DNA of 64,000 bases from Micromonospora cremea (GCF_900143515.1 NZ_FSQT01000001.1:1798001-1862000); one strand, 5' to 3'; shown: positions 16,407 to 26,900, counted from the first letter of the stretch. Notes: generated from the letters alone by a model not told the origin. Program-made: numbers and translations.

Positions 16407-17684
16407 TCAGGGCTCGGCGGTGAACCCGCGTAGCCGCACCCGGCGGACCGCCCGGCCGGCGACCTCCACCACCTCCAGCGTCAGCCCGGGCAGCCGGACG
16501 GTCTCCCCCGGCTCGCCGGGCAGGTGACGCAGTCGGGCCAGCACCAACCCGGCCACCGTCGTGTACTCCCGCGACAGCGGAAAGCTCAACCGGACCCCCA
16601 GGTCGGGCAGGTCGTGCAGCGGGAAGTCACCGGGCACCAGCAGGGCCCCGTCCGGCTCCCGGATGACTTCGCGGACGTCCCGGTCGGTCTCGTCGTACAA
16701 CTCGCCGACCACCTCCGCCAGCAGGTCCTCCAGGGTGACCATGCCGTCGATGCCGCCGTGCTCGTCGACCACCAGGGCCAGCTGCTGGTGCTCCAGGCGA
16801 AGCTGGCGCAGCGCGTCGGAGACCGGCAGCGTGACCGGCAGCAGCAGCGGCGGGCGGGCACGCTCCCCCACCGTGCCGTCGCCGGCCCGCACCAGGTCAC
16901 GGATGTGCACCACGCCGATCACCTCGTCCAGGCCGCCCGGACCGGTGACCGGCGCGCGGGACCGTCCAGCGCCGGCGAGCCGCCGGACACCCTCGGCGGC
17001 GGCCAGGCTGGCCGGCAGGGTGGTCACCTCCCGCCGGGCCACCAGGATCTCCCGCAGCGTCCGTCCGGCGATGTCGAACGCGCCGGTGAGGATCTCCCGC
17101 TGCTGGGCCGACAGGCCACGCTGACTGACCAGCATCTCCCGCAACTCCTCCTCGGTGGTCTCCTCGCGGCTGGCCTTCGGATTGCCGCCAGCGAGCCGGA
17201 CCACGGCGTCGGTGGTCCGGCTGAGCAGCCACACCGCCGGCCGGGACAGTCGGGCGAGCAGGTCCAGCGGGCCGGCGCTGAGCAGCGCCCAGCGTTCCGC
17301 GCGCTGCATGGCCAACCGCTTGGGGGCCAGCTCCCCGATCACCAGGGTGACGAAGGTCAGCGCCACCGTCACCAGGACCACCGCGGTGGGGCGGGCCGCC
17401 GCGCCGAGGAAGCCGAGCGGGGCGACCAGCGGCTCGGCCAGCGACACCGCGGCCGCCGCCGAGGCGAGGAACCCGGCCAGGGTGATGCCGAGCTGGATGG
17501 TGGCCAGGTAGCGGTTCGGGTCGCGGGAGAGCCGCACCAGCCGGTCGCCGGAGCGGCTCCGCCGGCCCAACCGCCGCAGCTGCCCCTCGCGCAGCGTCAC
17601 CAGCGCCATCTCGCTGCCGGAGAGCGCGGCGTTGATCAGAATGAGCACGGCCACCAGCACCAACTGCCCGAGCTGGGCGCCCAT
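16407..17684 (-). CDS. CNNM/CBS-domain membrane protein (CorC/HlyC family)
   Basis: 425 residues. The N-terminal CNNM membrane domain (LVLVAVLILINAALSGSEMA, TIQLGITLAGFLASAAAAV, VTVALTFVTLVIGELAPKRL) precedes two CBS motifs (VIGVVHIRDLVRAGDG; LALVVDEHGGIDGMVTLEDL) and a CorC_HlyC tail (VPGDFPLHDL, VAGLVLARLRHLPG). Family members are linked to Mg2+/Co2+ export; the haemolysin label is historical. The ATG at 17684 begins the conserved domain; GGGGGTACGCG precedes it. Confidence 0.9.
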   Translation of the reverse strand: MGAQLGQLVLVAVLILINAALSGSEMALVTLREGQLRRLGRRSRSGDRLVRLSRDPNRYLATIQLGITLAGFLASAAAAVSLAEPLVAPLGFLGAAARPTAVVLVTVALTFVTLVIGELAPKRLAMQRAERWALLSAGPLDLLARLSRPAVWLLSRTTDAVVRLAGGNPKASREETTEEELREMLVSQRGLSAQQREILTGAFDIAGRTLREILVARREVTTLPASLAAAEGVRRLAGAGRSRAPVTGPGGLDEVIGVVHIRDLVRAGDGTVGERARPPLLLPVTLPVSDALRQLRLEHQQLALVVDEHGGIDGMVTLEDLLAEVVGELYDETDRDVREVIREPDGALLVPGDFPLHDLPDLGVRLSFPLSREYTTVAGLVLARLRHLPGEPGETVRLPGLTLEVVEVAGRAVRRVRLRGFTAEP

Positions 17685-17767
17685 CGCGTACCCCCGTCCA
17701 CCGCCTGAGGCCACTCAACCGCAGCGGGGCCGACCGTGGGTCCGGTTTTCGGCCGGCCGGCCACGGC

Positions 17768-17965
17768 TCAGTCGTTCTCCAGGTCGTCCAGGGAGATGGC
17801 GTGGGTCATCAGCCACCGCGCCAGGGCCGACATGCCGAACAGCCAGAGCGGGGCGGACTCGGTGGGGCCGTTGGTGGCGTAGATGGCGAACCGCAGGTCC
17901 GGGGCGCGGTACGCCTCGATCCGCCACCGGTGCTGCCGGTCCCGCCAGACCGCCGAAGGGTCCAT
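17768..17965 (-). CDS. Hypothetical protein
   Basis: 65 residues, Trp-rich (VWRDRQHRWRIEAYRAPDLR, PLWLFGMSALARWLMTHAIS) with an acidic end LDDLEND. No signal peptide or clear membrane segment. The reading frame and ATG are reasonable, but no family is recognised. It stands alone upstream of the CNNM gene. Confidence 0.5.
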   Translation of the reverse strand: MDPSAVWRDRQHRWRIEAYRAPDLRFAIYATNGPTESAPLWLFGMSALARWLMTHAISLDDLEND

Positions 17966-18460
17966 GGCGTCACCGTAGGTGACCGTAGCCGCCCCGGATG
18001 CCCATTAGCCCGGCACCACCGCGTCAGCGACGTAGCACCACCGGCCGCCGAACGGCCGCGACGGGGACAGCTGGGCCATCCCTTCACCGTCGCAGCGGCG
18101 CAATCCCGTCAGCTCGTGATCACGCCTTGATCCTGCGCGGCAGTGCACTCGGCGTAATCTGCCCGCATCGGCCATGTCTCCGTGACGCGGCGTCGGACTC
18201 GGGTGCCACCAGCCGTGCCGTCTGCGCGTCCTTTGCTCTGCTTAACAGGACGCACTGTTGAAGAGTAGGAAAGGCCAAACCAAGGCAGCCGAGACGGCGT
18301 CGGCAAGGATGACGGACCGTCAGTGTTGCGCCGGTTGAAGCAGAGCAAAGGCCACGACCCGGGTGAGCGGCGCCCCCCGTCGCATCACATGGCGTCAACC
18401 GTCGGCTCGGGCTTCCCGAACCCGAACAGGGGCCTGCGGTGCGCGTGGCGGACGGTCCGC
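17966..18460. other. Gene-free region with a 14-bp inverted repeat
   Basis: 495 bp without a supported gene. CCTTTGCTCTGCTT (18230-18243) recurs inverted at 18338-18351 (AAGCAGAGCAAAGG), and the match continues as AAC/GTTG after a 1-bp gap. The arms enclose 94 bp that are less GC-rich than the surroundings. It could be a remnant of a small mobile element or a structured RNA. Open frames on either strand are short. Confidence 0.6.
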
Positions 18461-20215
18461 TCAGGTGACGACGATCCGGGCGTCGTCGGGCAGCCGGCGG
18501 GTCGCGCCCCGACGGTCGAGCAGCTCCAGCAGGGGCACGGCCACCCGGCGGGTGGTGTCCAACGCCTGCCGGGCCGCGGAGAGGGTGAACGGCTGGGGCA
18601 GCCCGGCCAGCACCCGGACCGCGTCGTCGAGCGCGTCGGGCAGCAGCACCACGGTGTCGGCCAGCCGCAGCAGCGCGCCGGCGCGCACCGCGGCGCCGAT
18701 CTCCCGGGGGCCCAGGCCCAGTGCCACGAGGCGGTCGGCTTCCGGAGCGCGGAACGGTCGGTCGGCGTACTCGGCGCGGACCCGCTGCACGGCCCGCGCC
18801 ACCGGCTCGGGCAGCGCGCCGGCGCTCGCCGCACCGACGCGGCCGGCGTGGATCCGCAGCGGCGGCCGGACCAGCGCCTCGACCAGCACCCGGTCGGGCA
18901 GAGCGAGGCGCTGGCGCAGGGCGTCCACCGGCATGCCCGGCTCCAGCGGGTGCTCCCGGGCGTGGCGGGCGACCTCCTCGGTCAGTTGGTCGCCGAGTCG
19001 CCGCCAGTGCCCAGGGTCGGCCAGCCAGTCACCCGCCACCGGCGCGGCGTGCACCGGCACACCCATCCGGATCAGCGTGCCGGCCCGGACGAGCCGGCGG
19101 CGGCGCAGTTCCCCGGCCAGGTCGGGCCGGCCGTCCAGGTCGGCGAGGACCTTCGCGCGGGCGGCGGCGGCGCCACGGCGGGCCAGTGGTGGCGGTGCCA
19201 CGTCCAGCACCCGCACCCCGCCGGCCACGTGGTGCCGGCCCGGATCGCGCAGCAGCGCCCGATCGCCGACCAGCAGGGGCAGCGGGCGGGCCAGCCGGAG
19301 CCGGACGGTGTCCGGGCCGAGCGGGCGGACCCGTACCGGCACCGCCGCCGACCCCACGTGCAGGGTGAGGGTGGCCGGCAGGTCGGCCGCCGGGTCGCCG
19401 GTGAGCCGGACGTCGACGAGGTCGGTGCGGTGGAACCGGCCCGGGGTGAGCAGCGTGTCGCCGCGGCCGAGCCGGTGGCGGGGCGTGCCGCGCAGGTTGA
19501 CCGCCACCCGGGCCACCGCCGCCGCCTCGGGCCGGGCCTGGCCGAGCGAGTGCAGGCCGCGGACCCGGACCGGTTCGTCGCTGCCGGCCAGTTCCAGCTC
19601 GTCGCCGACCCGCAGCCGGCCGGCGCCAAGGGTGCCGGTGACCACGGTGCCGCTGCCCCGCACGGTAAAGCTGCGGTCGACCCAGAGCCGGACCGGATCG
19701 TCCACCGTGGGGGCCGGCAGCCGGGCGGCGAGCCGGTCCAGGGCGGCGCGCAGCTCCGGCAGCCCGGCGCCGGTCAGCCCGCTGACCGGCACCGTCTCCA
19801 CCGCGCCGAGACTCGTCGCCGCGATCTCGGCCAGCGCCCGGGCCGTCGCGGGCCCCGGATCGGCCAGGTCCGCGCGGGTAACCGCCACCAGGCCGTACGC
19901 GACGCCGAGCGCGTCCAGCGCCGCCAGGTGCTCGGCGGACTGCGGCATCCACCCCTCGTCGGCGGCGACCACGATCAGCGCCGCCGGCACGGGGCCGACC
20001 CCGGCGAGCATGTTCGGCACGAACCGCTCGTGCCCGGGTACGTCGACGAACGCGACCGTCCCACCGGACGGCAGGGTCGTCCAGGCGAAGCCCAGGTCGA
20101 TGGTCATCCCCCGGCGGCGTTCCTCGGCCCACCGGTCGGGCTCCATTCCGGTCAGCGCCCGGACCAGGGTCGACTTGCCGTGGTCGACGTGCCCGGCGGT
20201 GGCGACGACGAACAC
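18461..20215 (-). CDS. selB: Selenocysteine-specific elongation factor SelB
   Basis: 584 residues. An EF-Tu-like GTPase at the N-terminus carries ATAGHVDHGKSTLVRALTG (G1), RGMTIDLGFAW (G2 region), DVPGHERFV (G3) and TRAD (G4, in place of NKxD). Beta-barrel domains follow (SFTVRGSGTVVTGTL), then C-terminal winged helices that bind the SECIS hairpin. SelB brings Sec-tRNA-Sec to the ribosome at UGA codons such as that of the fdhA gene nearby. The GTG start lies 2 nt after the selA stop, so the genes are coupled. Confidence 0.95.
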   Translation of the reverse strand: MFVVATAGHVDHGKSTLVRALTGMEPDRWAEERRRGMTIDLGFAWTTLPSGGTVAFVDVPGHERFVPNMLAGVGPVPAALIVVAADEGWMPQSAEHLAALDALGVAYGLVAVTRADLADPGPATARALAEIAATSLGAVETVPVSGLTGAGLPELRAALDRLAARLPAPTVDDPVRLWVDRSFTVRGSGTVVTGTLGAGRLRVGDELELAGSDEPVRVRGLHSLGQARPEAAAVARVAVNLRGTPRHRLGRGDTLLTPGRFHRTDLVDVRLTGDPAADLPATLTLHVGSAAVPVRVRPLGPDTVRLRLARPLPLLVGDRALLRDPGRHHVAGGVRVLDVAPPPLARRGAAAARAKVLADLDGRPDLAGELRRRRLVRAGTLIRMGVPVHAAPVAGDWLADPGHWRRLGDQLTEEVARHAREHPLEPGMPVDALRQRLALPDRVLVEALVRPPLRIHAGRVGAASAGALPEPVARAVQRVRAEYADRPFRAPEADRLVALGLGPREIGAAVRAGALLRLADTVVLLPDALDDAVRVLAGLPQPFTLSAARQALDTTRRVAVPLLELLDRRGATRRLPDDARIVVT

Positions 20216-20217
20216 GG

Positions 20218-21522
20218 TCAGTCGTCCCCGGGTACGCGCAGCACGGCCGCCCGGACCGCCTCGTCGTCGGCGGCGGGTACGCAGCGCAGGTCGAGCAGGA
20301 GCCGGCCACGCACCACCCGGCCGAGCACCGGCCGCTCCCCGGTGCGCAGCGGCGCGGCGTACCGCTCGGGCAGGCTCAGCGCCCACGAGTCCAGCTCCAC
20401 GCCGGGGGCGCCGCCGCCGCCGACCACGGCGACCGCCGGCACCACCTCCGCCTTGCGGCCGTCCGCGCCGAGCCGGTCGCGCAGCCGCTCCACCCGCTGA
20501 CGCAGGGTGCCCGGGTCGGCGTGCAGCGCGGCCCGGGTCGGCGTGTCCGGGTGGTGCAGGGTGGCGGCCAGCGCGGCCAGGGTGAGTTTGTCCACGCGCA
20601 GCGCCCGGGCCAGCGGATGGCGGCGCAGCCGGTCGACCAGCTCGGCGTCGCCGAGCAGCAGCCCCGCCTGCGGGCCGCCGAGCAGCTTGTCGCCGCTGGC
20701 GGTGACCAGCGTGGCGCCGGCGCGCAGGCTGCCGGCCGCGTCCGGCTCGTCGGGCAGCAGTGGATCCGGGGCGAGCAGCCCGGAGCCGATGTCGGCGACC
20801 ACCGGCACGCCCAGGGTGGCCAGCTGCCGTACCGGGGTGGCTGAGGTGAAGCCGGTGACCTGGAAGTTCGACGGGTGCACCTTGAGCACGAAGCCGGTCT
20901 GCGGGCCGAGCGCGGCGGCGTAGTCGGCGAGCGTGGTGCGGTTGGTGGTGCCCACCTCCCGCAGCCGGGCGCCGGTGCTCTCCAGCAGGTCGGGCAGGCG
21001 GAAACCGTCACCGATCTCGACCAGCTCACCTCGGCTGACCACGATCTCCCGGCCGGCGGCCAAGGCGGTGGCGGCCAGCACCAGGGCGGCGGCGCCGTTG
21101 TTGACCACGTGCACGGCGCCCGCGTCCGGTACGGCGGCGGCGAGCGCGTCGAGCGCGTCGCGGCCGCGGCGGGCGCGCCGCCCGGTGCTCAGGTCCAGCT
21201 CCACATCGGTGTGTCCGGCGGCGGCCACGATCGCGGCGACCGCGGTGGGTGACAGCGGCGCCCGGCCCAGGTTGGTGTGCAGCACGACGCCGGTGGCGTT
21301 GAGCACCGCGCGGGGGCCGGGCGCCGGCAGCGCGGCGACGGCGGCGTCACGGACCTCGTCGGGGCCGATCTCGCCATGACGGGCCCGCTCCTGCGCCCGG
21401 CTGACGACCGCCTTGACCCGGTCCCGGCCGAGCGTGGCGATGGCCGCCGCCAACCGGGGGTCGGCGAGCAGCGTGTCGGTGCGGGGCACCCGACGTCGCG
21501 GGTCCACCGGGCCGTCGGCCAT
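20218..21522 (-). CDS. selA: L-seryl-tRNA(Sec) selenium transferase SelA
   Basis: 434 residues. Fold-type I PLP enzyme with the SelA pattern: LNATGVVLHTNLGRAPLS, VHVVNNGAAALVLA, VSRGELVEIGDGFRLPDLL, EVGTTNRTTLADY and the PLP lysine K279 in TASGDKLLGGPQAG. It converts Ser-tRNA-Sec to Sec-tRNA-Sec using selenophosphate. ATG at 21522 follows GGAGATGACGCG. It lies 22 bp after tRNA-Sec and 2 bp before selB. Confidence 0.95.
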   Translation of the reverse strand: MADGPVDPRRRVPRTDTLLADPRLAAAIATLGRDRVKAVVSRAQERARHGEIGPDEVRDAAVAALPAPGPRAVLNATGVVLHTNLGRAPLSPTAVAAIVAAAGHTDVELDLSTGRRARRGRDALDALAAAVPDAGAVHVVNNGAAALVLAATALAAGREIVVSRGELVEIGDGFRLPDLLESTGARLREVGTTNRTTLADYAAALGPQTGFVLKVHPSNFQVTGFTSATPVRQLATLGVPVVADIGSGLLAPDPLLPDEPDAAGSLRAGATLVTASGDKLLGGPQAGLLLGDAELVDRLRRHPLARALRVDKLTLAALAATLHHPDTPTRAALHADPGTLRQRVERLRDRLGADGRKAEVVPAVAVVGGGGAPGVELDSWALSLPERYAAPLRTGERPVLGRVVRGRLLLDLRCVPAADDEAVRAAVLRVPGDD

Positions 21523-21544
21523 CGCGTCATCTCCTGCCGCCTGT

Positions 21545-21640
21545 TGGCGGAGACGGACGGGAATCGAACCCGCCTGGCCCGGGTCCCGGACCACACCGGT
21601 TTTGAAGACCGGGAGGGGCACCAGCCGCCTGAACGCCTCC
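21545..21640 (-). tRNA. selC: tRNA-Sec (anticodon TCA)
   Basis: 96 nt including an encoded CCA (21545-21547). The anticodon loop CTTCAAA gives anticodon TCA, reading UGA. The T-arm GGGTTCGATTCCCG and a long variable arm are clear, as in bacterial tRNA-Sec, and the 5' end GGAGGCG pairs with CGTCTCC. It lies between nrfD (38 bp upstream) and selA (22 bp downstream) on the same strand, so it is probably processed from a common transcript. Confidence 0.95.
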
Positions 21641-21678
21641 ATCGGACATTCGATCACAGCACGGGCGGGGCCGCCCGG

Positions 21679-22857
21679 TCAGGTGACAGATCCGCCCCGG
21701 GTCCGCCGGGCCTCGACCCGCTCGCGCTGCGGCACCACCGTATAGCGAGGGTCGCGGGCGGAGGCGACGCCGCCGTAGAAGATGCCGAACCGGGTCGCGA
21801 CCGAGGCGGCCAGCAGCGCGGCGCCGGAGAACGCCCCGACCATGCGGCTGCGCCGCCCGAGCAGCGCGCCGGTCACCCCGGCCATGGTCAGCAGTCGACC
21901 GGCGCGCAGCAACCGACCCGGCCGACCCTGCCGGTAGGGCTCGCTGAGCAGGCCGAGGCGGGTCTCCACCCGGTGCGCGCCGAACAGTTCCAGGGCCGCG
22001 CCGGCCACCGCCATCCGGCGGGCCGGCCCGGCCTCGGCCGGCGGCGCGGCGAGCAGACCCACGCCGGCGCCGCTGGCCAGCGCGCTGCCCGCGAAGATGA
22101 CCGGCAGCTCCGGGTACGCCTCGTGCCACGACGGCACGGCCGTGTCGGCGAGCAGCACCCCGGTGTACGTGGCCAGCGCGGGCGCGGTGCCGGCGGCGAG
22201 CAGCCCAGCGGCGTGCCCGACCGGCGGCAGCGCCCGGCGGGCCAGTCCGAGCGGCCCGTGCCGGGGCAGCCAGCCGGCGGCCTCGGCGATCGCGGCGACC
22301 CCGGCGGCCGGCCCGAAGGCGGTGAGGATCCAGGTGCCCATCGACATCGGGGAGGTCGGCTTCGCGATCCGGAGCATGTGGTGGAACCGGGCCGGCCGGC
22401 CCAGGTCCCTGACCAGGAAGACGGCGCTGGCGCTGACGGCGGCCAGCGCGGTAACCCGGCCCGCCCGGCGCAGCGCCGGTCGGCCGGTGAGCTGCCCGCC
22501 CGCGGCGAGCAGCGACGAGCCGGCGGCCAGCCCGCCGGTGAACAGGTACGCGGCGATGTCCCACTTCCAGACCGGCGCCTTCAGCACGGGCCGGCCGTAG
22601 TACGAGGTGAACTCGGCCTCCGGCACCCGAAGCTCCTCGCCGCCGCCGCGACGACCGCCCCGCCGGCCCGCCCGCCGGCCGGTGTGCTCGGCGTTCCGCT
22701 GCGGCTGCGAGGTCACGTCGGCCCGGGCGTCGGCCGGTGCGCCGTGGATGCTCGCCTCCGGCCGGGCCGGGACGCCCAACCGGTCGGCCCCGTCGGCGGC
22801 CAGCCGGTCACGGAAGCGGCGGAACAGGTCGCCCACCTCGGGGCGGTGCGGACTCAC
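21679..22857 (-). CDS. NrfD/PsrC-type membrane subunit of formate dehydrogenase
   Basis: 392 residues. After a charged ~95-residue N-terminus come about eight membrane segments (WDIAAYLFTGGLAAGSSLLA, VTALAAVSASAVFLVRDLGR, GAFSGAALLAASVATRFGIF). The motifs FHHMLRIAKPTSPMSMGTWI and TYTGVLLADTAVPSW are typical of NrfD. The family anchors Fe-S/molybdopterin oxidoreductases and passes electrons to quinone. The GTG start overlaps the beta-subunit stop (GTGA). Confidence 0.9.
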   Translation of the reverse strand: MSPHRPEVGDLFRRFRDRLAADGADRLGVPARPEASIHGAPADARADVTSQPQRNAEHTGRRAGRRGGRRGGGEELRVPEAEFTSYYGRPVLKAPVWKWDIAAYLFTGGLAAGSSLLAAGGQLTGRPALRRAGRVTALAAVSASAVFLVRDLGRPARFHHMLRIAKPTSPMSMGTWILTAFGPAAGVAAIAEAAGWLPRHGPLGLARRALPPVGHAAGLLAAGTAPALATYTGVLLADTAVPSWHEAYPELPVIFAGSALASGAGVGLLAAPPAEAGPARRMAVAGAALELFGAHRVETRLGLLSEPYRQGRPGRLLRAGRLLTMAGVTGALLGRRSRMVGAFSGAALLAASVATRFGIFYGGVASARDPRYTVVPQRERVEARRTRGGSVT

Positions 22858-23984
22858 GAGGAACCTCCGACGAACGCGGCGACGGTGGCCGCCGCCATGG
22901 CGAGGGCCGCGAGGCCGGCGCGTTTCCACATCTTCGGCAGGTCGCGGGTGGTCACGATCGGGTCCGGTGGCAGGCCGTACACCTCCGGCTCGTCCAGCAG
23001 GAGGAAGAACGCCCCGTCACCACCGACGCCGTCGTTCGGGTCGTGTCCGTACAACCGCGCCTCGGGCACCCCACGCTGGTGCAGAGTCGCCACCCGGGTC
23101 GCGGCCCGCTCCCGCAGCTCGTCGAGGGGCCCGTACTGGATCGACTCCGTCGGGCACGCCTGCGCACACGCCGGGGTCATCCCGGCGCCGAGACGGTCGT
23201 AGCACAGCGTGCACTTCCACGCCCGACCATCATCCTTACGCTGGTCGATCACCCCGTACGGGCAGGCGGAGATGCAGTAACCACAGCCGTTGCAGATGTC
23301 CTCCTGCACCACCACCGTGCCGAACTCGGTCCGGAACAACGAACCCGTCGGGCACACGTCCAGACACGCGGCGTGCGTGCAGTGCTTGCACACGTCCGAC
23401 ATCATCAGCCAACGGAAATCCGTACGCCCCTCCGCGCCGGTGCCCCGACCCGGCGGCTGCGTACCCGGCATGCCGAGGAACTCCGGCCCCGGGCCGCCAC
23501 CGCCCGGACCGCCGTCGTCTGTGCCGCCCGGGCCGGCGGCGATCGGGTCGCCGAGCACGTCGGCGGTCCCGCCTGCGGCCATCCGGGCGGCGGCCGACGG
23601 TGCACCGGTCGGCACTCCCGGATCGGTGCCGGTGCGCTCGACGGTGCCAGCCGCCACGGCCGCCGACGCCGCGCTGACCGGACCGTCGGTCGGCGTCCCC
23701 GCGAACGGTGGCGTGCGGCGCCCGGCCGGGCGGGGCTGCTCGATGAACGCGACGTGCCGCCACGAGTTCGCGGTCAGCGCGCCGGTGTTGTCGTACGACA
23801 TGCCCAGCAGGTCCAGGCCGGAGCCGGGCACCCCGTTCCACTCCTTGCAGGCCACCTCGCACGCCTTGCAGCCGATGCAGACGCTGGTGTCGGTGAAGAA
23901 CCCCATCCGTGGCGGCGCAGATGACCAACCAGCGTCCGGCGCCGGGTCCAGCGGTCCGTACAGGCTGTTCGGGTCAGGTATCAC
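22854..23984 (-). CDS. Formate dehydrogenase beta subunit, 4Fe-4S ferredoxin-type
   Basis: 376 residues with four cysteine clusters: VCIGCKACEVACKEW, CKHCTHAACLDVCPTGS, CNGCGYCISACPYGV and CTLCYDRLGAGMTPACAQAC. A Gly/Pro-rich insert (residues ~80-160) between the first and second clusters is larger than in E. coli FdnH. A C-terminal hydrophobic helix (LAALAMAAATVAAFVG) may anchor it. It carries electrons from the alpha subunit to NrfD. The GTG start overlaps the alpha stop by 11 bp. Confidence 0.92.
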   Translation of the reverse strand: MIPDPNSLYGPLDPAPDAGWSSAPPRMGFFTDTSVCIGCKACEVACKEWNGVPGSGLDLLGMSYDNTGALTANSWRHVAFIEQPRPAGRRTPPFAGTPTDGPVSAASAAVAAGTVERTGTDPGVPTGAPSAAARMAAGGTADVLGDPIAAGPGGTDDGGPGGGGPGPEFLGMPGTQPPGRGTGAEGRTDFRWLMMSDVCKHCTHAACLDVCPTGSLFRTEFGTVVVQEDICNGCGYCISACPYGVIDQRKDDGRAWKCTLCYDRLGAGMTPACAQACPTESIQYGPLDELRERAATRVATLHQRGVPEARLYGHDPNDGVGGDGAFFLLLDEPEVYGLPPDPIVTTRDLPKMWKRAGLAALAMAAATVAAFVGGSS

Positions 23985-26900
23985 CGCGCCCCTCCCCGTC
24001 GCTGTCGGTGGTGACTGCCGGGGCGTTCCGCCCCGGGGTGATCCCGGCTCGCCGCTGATACTCGGCCACCAGGTCGAGCAGGGCAGGCCCGCTGGGGCGG
24101 CGGCCCGGTCGGACGTCGCACGTACCGATCTTGCTCTCCTGGATCAGGACGTTGGGGTCGAGGCTGATGCCGAACAGGTCGTTGGCCGAGTCGCCGGTCA
24201 CCAGGCCCTCGAAGCCGAAGTGGTACGGCAACCACACCTGGTGGATGATTCGACCGTCCACCCGCAACGGCGTGAGCCGATCGGTCACCAGCACCTTCGC
24301 TTCGATTACCGCACGGCCACTGACCAGGTGGGCCCAGCCCAGATGCGCCAGCCCGACCTCGGCGGCCAACTCCGGGGACACCTCGACGAACATCTCCGGT
24401 TGCAGCTCGGCCAGCGGACGGACCGTCCGGCTCATCCCACCCGCGGTGTGGTGCTCGGTGAGCCGGCTGACCGTGAATACGTACGGGAAGACCTGACTGT
24501 GCTCCTCCGGCGGGCTCGGGTTCACCGAGTTGACTGGATGCGCGTACATCTTGCGGGTCGGGTTGGCCTGCTGCTGGTAGAGCGGGTTGCGCACCGGCGA
24601 CTCGACCGGCTCGTAGTGCGTCGGCATCGGCCCGTCCAGGACCCCGCTGGGCGCGTACAGCCAGCCCTTGCCGTCGCCCTGCATGACGAACGGGTCGTCA
24701 CCGGCGATGCCCTCGGTGCCGGACGCACCCGGTGGCGGCCGGTACGACGGCGGTTTGGTCTTCTCGAAGTCCGGCACGTCGTAGCCGGTCCACTCGGCCT
24801 TCTCCGGGTCCCACCAGACGTACTTCTTGCGCTCGCTCCACGGTTTGCCGTCCGGGTCGGCGGAGGCGCGGTTGTAGAGAATGCGGCGGTTCGCCGGCCA
24901 GGCCCAGCCCCACTCCGCGGCCACCCAGTCCTGCTCGTGGCGGGACTTGCGCCGGGCCGCCTGGTTCACACCGTCCGCGTACACGCCGGTGTAGATCCAG
25001 CAGCCGATCGCGGTGGAGCCGTCCGCGCGGGCCTCGCCGAACGAGGACAGTGGGCGGCCGGTCGACACGTCGTACCCGTTGATCTCGCGCAGCACCGCCT
25101 CGGCGCTGGGCTCGGCGTGCGGGCCGTGCGTGGGGTAGTCCCAGGTGAGGTCGAGCAGCGCCCGGTCGCGTGGCAGGTCCGAGTCGGCCAGCTTCTCCCG
25201 CAGCTTGCGGCCGAGGTGGTAGAAGAACCACAGCTCGGAGCGGGCGTCGCCCGGTGGTTCGACGGCCTTCTCGCGCCACTGCAGCAGGCGCTGGGTCTGG
25301 GTGAAGCTGCCCTCCTTCTCCACGTGCGAGGCGGCGGGCAGGAAGAACACCTCGGTACGACACTGCTCGGGCACGATCTCGCCGGTCTCGATCTCCGGCG
25401 CGTGCTGCCAGAACGTGGCGCTCTCGATCATGAAGAGGTCCCGCACGACGAGCCAGTCCAGGTTCGCCATGCCGAGACGCTGGGCGCGACCGTGTGCCGA
25501 ACCGACGGCCGGGTTCTGCCCGAGCAGGAAGTACCCCTTGATCTTCCCGTCGATCATGTCGAGCACCTGCTGGTACGTCCCATGGTCGCCGGTCATCCGC
25601 GGCATGTAGCCGTAACAGAAGTCGTTCTCCGGCGTCGCCGCATCGCCCCAGTACGCCTTGAGCAGGCTGGCGGCAAACGAACGGGCGTTGCCCCAGAAGC
25701 CCTTCTGCCCCGGGTGGCGAATGCTGTCCACCCACTCGTCGAACGTCGGGTGATCGGCGTGGTGTGGCATCGGCAGGTAGCCGGGCAGCAGGTTGAACAG
25801 GGTCGGGATGTCCGTCGAGCCCTGGATGCTGGCGTGCCCACGCAGCGCCATGACCCCACCACCCGGACGACCCATGTTGCCCAGCAGCAACTGGATGATC
25901 GCGCCGGTGCGGATGTACTGCACCCCGACGCTGTGCTGCGTCCAGCCGACCGAGTAGATCAGCATGCCAGTCCGCTCGCGGCCGGAGTTCTGCGTCCAGG
26001 CCTGGGCCAGCTCCAGGAACTTCTCCTGCGAGATGCCACAGACCCGCTCCACCATCTCCGGCGTGTAACGGGCGAAGTGCCGCTTGAGGATCTGGTAGAC
26101 GCAGCGCGGGTGCTGCAACGTCTCATCGCGGCGGGTCTGCCCGCCCACCTCCGCGCCGTGCGACTCGTGCCGCAGGCCGGCGGCGCTGTCCCGCTCCTTG
26201 GCGGTGTGCCCGCTGCCGGAGGAGCCCTCGTGCCCCTCGTACTGCCAGCTGTCCTGCACGTAGCTGCCGGTCACCGGGTCGAAGCCGGAGAAGAACCCGT
26301 CGCCGTCCTCGGTGTCGGTGAACTCCTCGCTGACGATCGTCGCCGCGTTGGTGTACGACAGCACGTACTCACGGAAGTCCAGCTCGTTGTCCAGGATGTA
26401 GCGCACCACCCCACCCAGCAGCGCGATGTCGGTGCCCGCCCGGATCGGCAGGTACGAGTCCGCCACCGCGCTGGTCCGGGTGAACCGCGGGTCGACATGG
26501 AAGACCTTCGCGCCCCGGCGCTTGGCCTCCATCACCCACTGGAAGCCCACCGGATGCGCCTCGGCCATGTTCGAACCCTGGATGACGATGACGTCAGCGT
26601 TGGCGATGTCCTGCTGAAAGTCCGTCGCACCGCCACGACCGAAGCTGGCCCCCAGACCGGGGACAGTGGCGGAGTGTCAAATACGGGCCTGGTTCTCGAT
26701 CTGGAGCGCCCCCATCGCGGTGAACAACTTCTTGATGAGGTAGTTCTCCTCGTTGTCCAGCGTCGCCCCACCCAGGCTGGAGATACCCAGCGTCCGGTTG
26801 AGCGGCCGGCCCTCGCCGTCGACGTCCTCCCAGGTCTGCTCGCGGGCGGCGAGCATCCGGTCGGCGATCATGTCGAGCGCGGTGTCGAGCTCCAGATCCT

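Noticed and set aside
18323..20500. Long plus-strand frames opposite selB
   Set aside because: Shadow of SelB, whose GTPase motifs fix the true strand.
26677..26679. Nonsense mutation splitting fdhA
   Set aside because: The flanking frame is intact, the UGA is at the active site, a SECIS-like loop follows and selA/selB/selC are adjacent.
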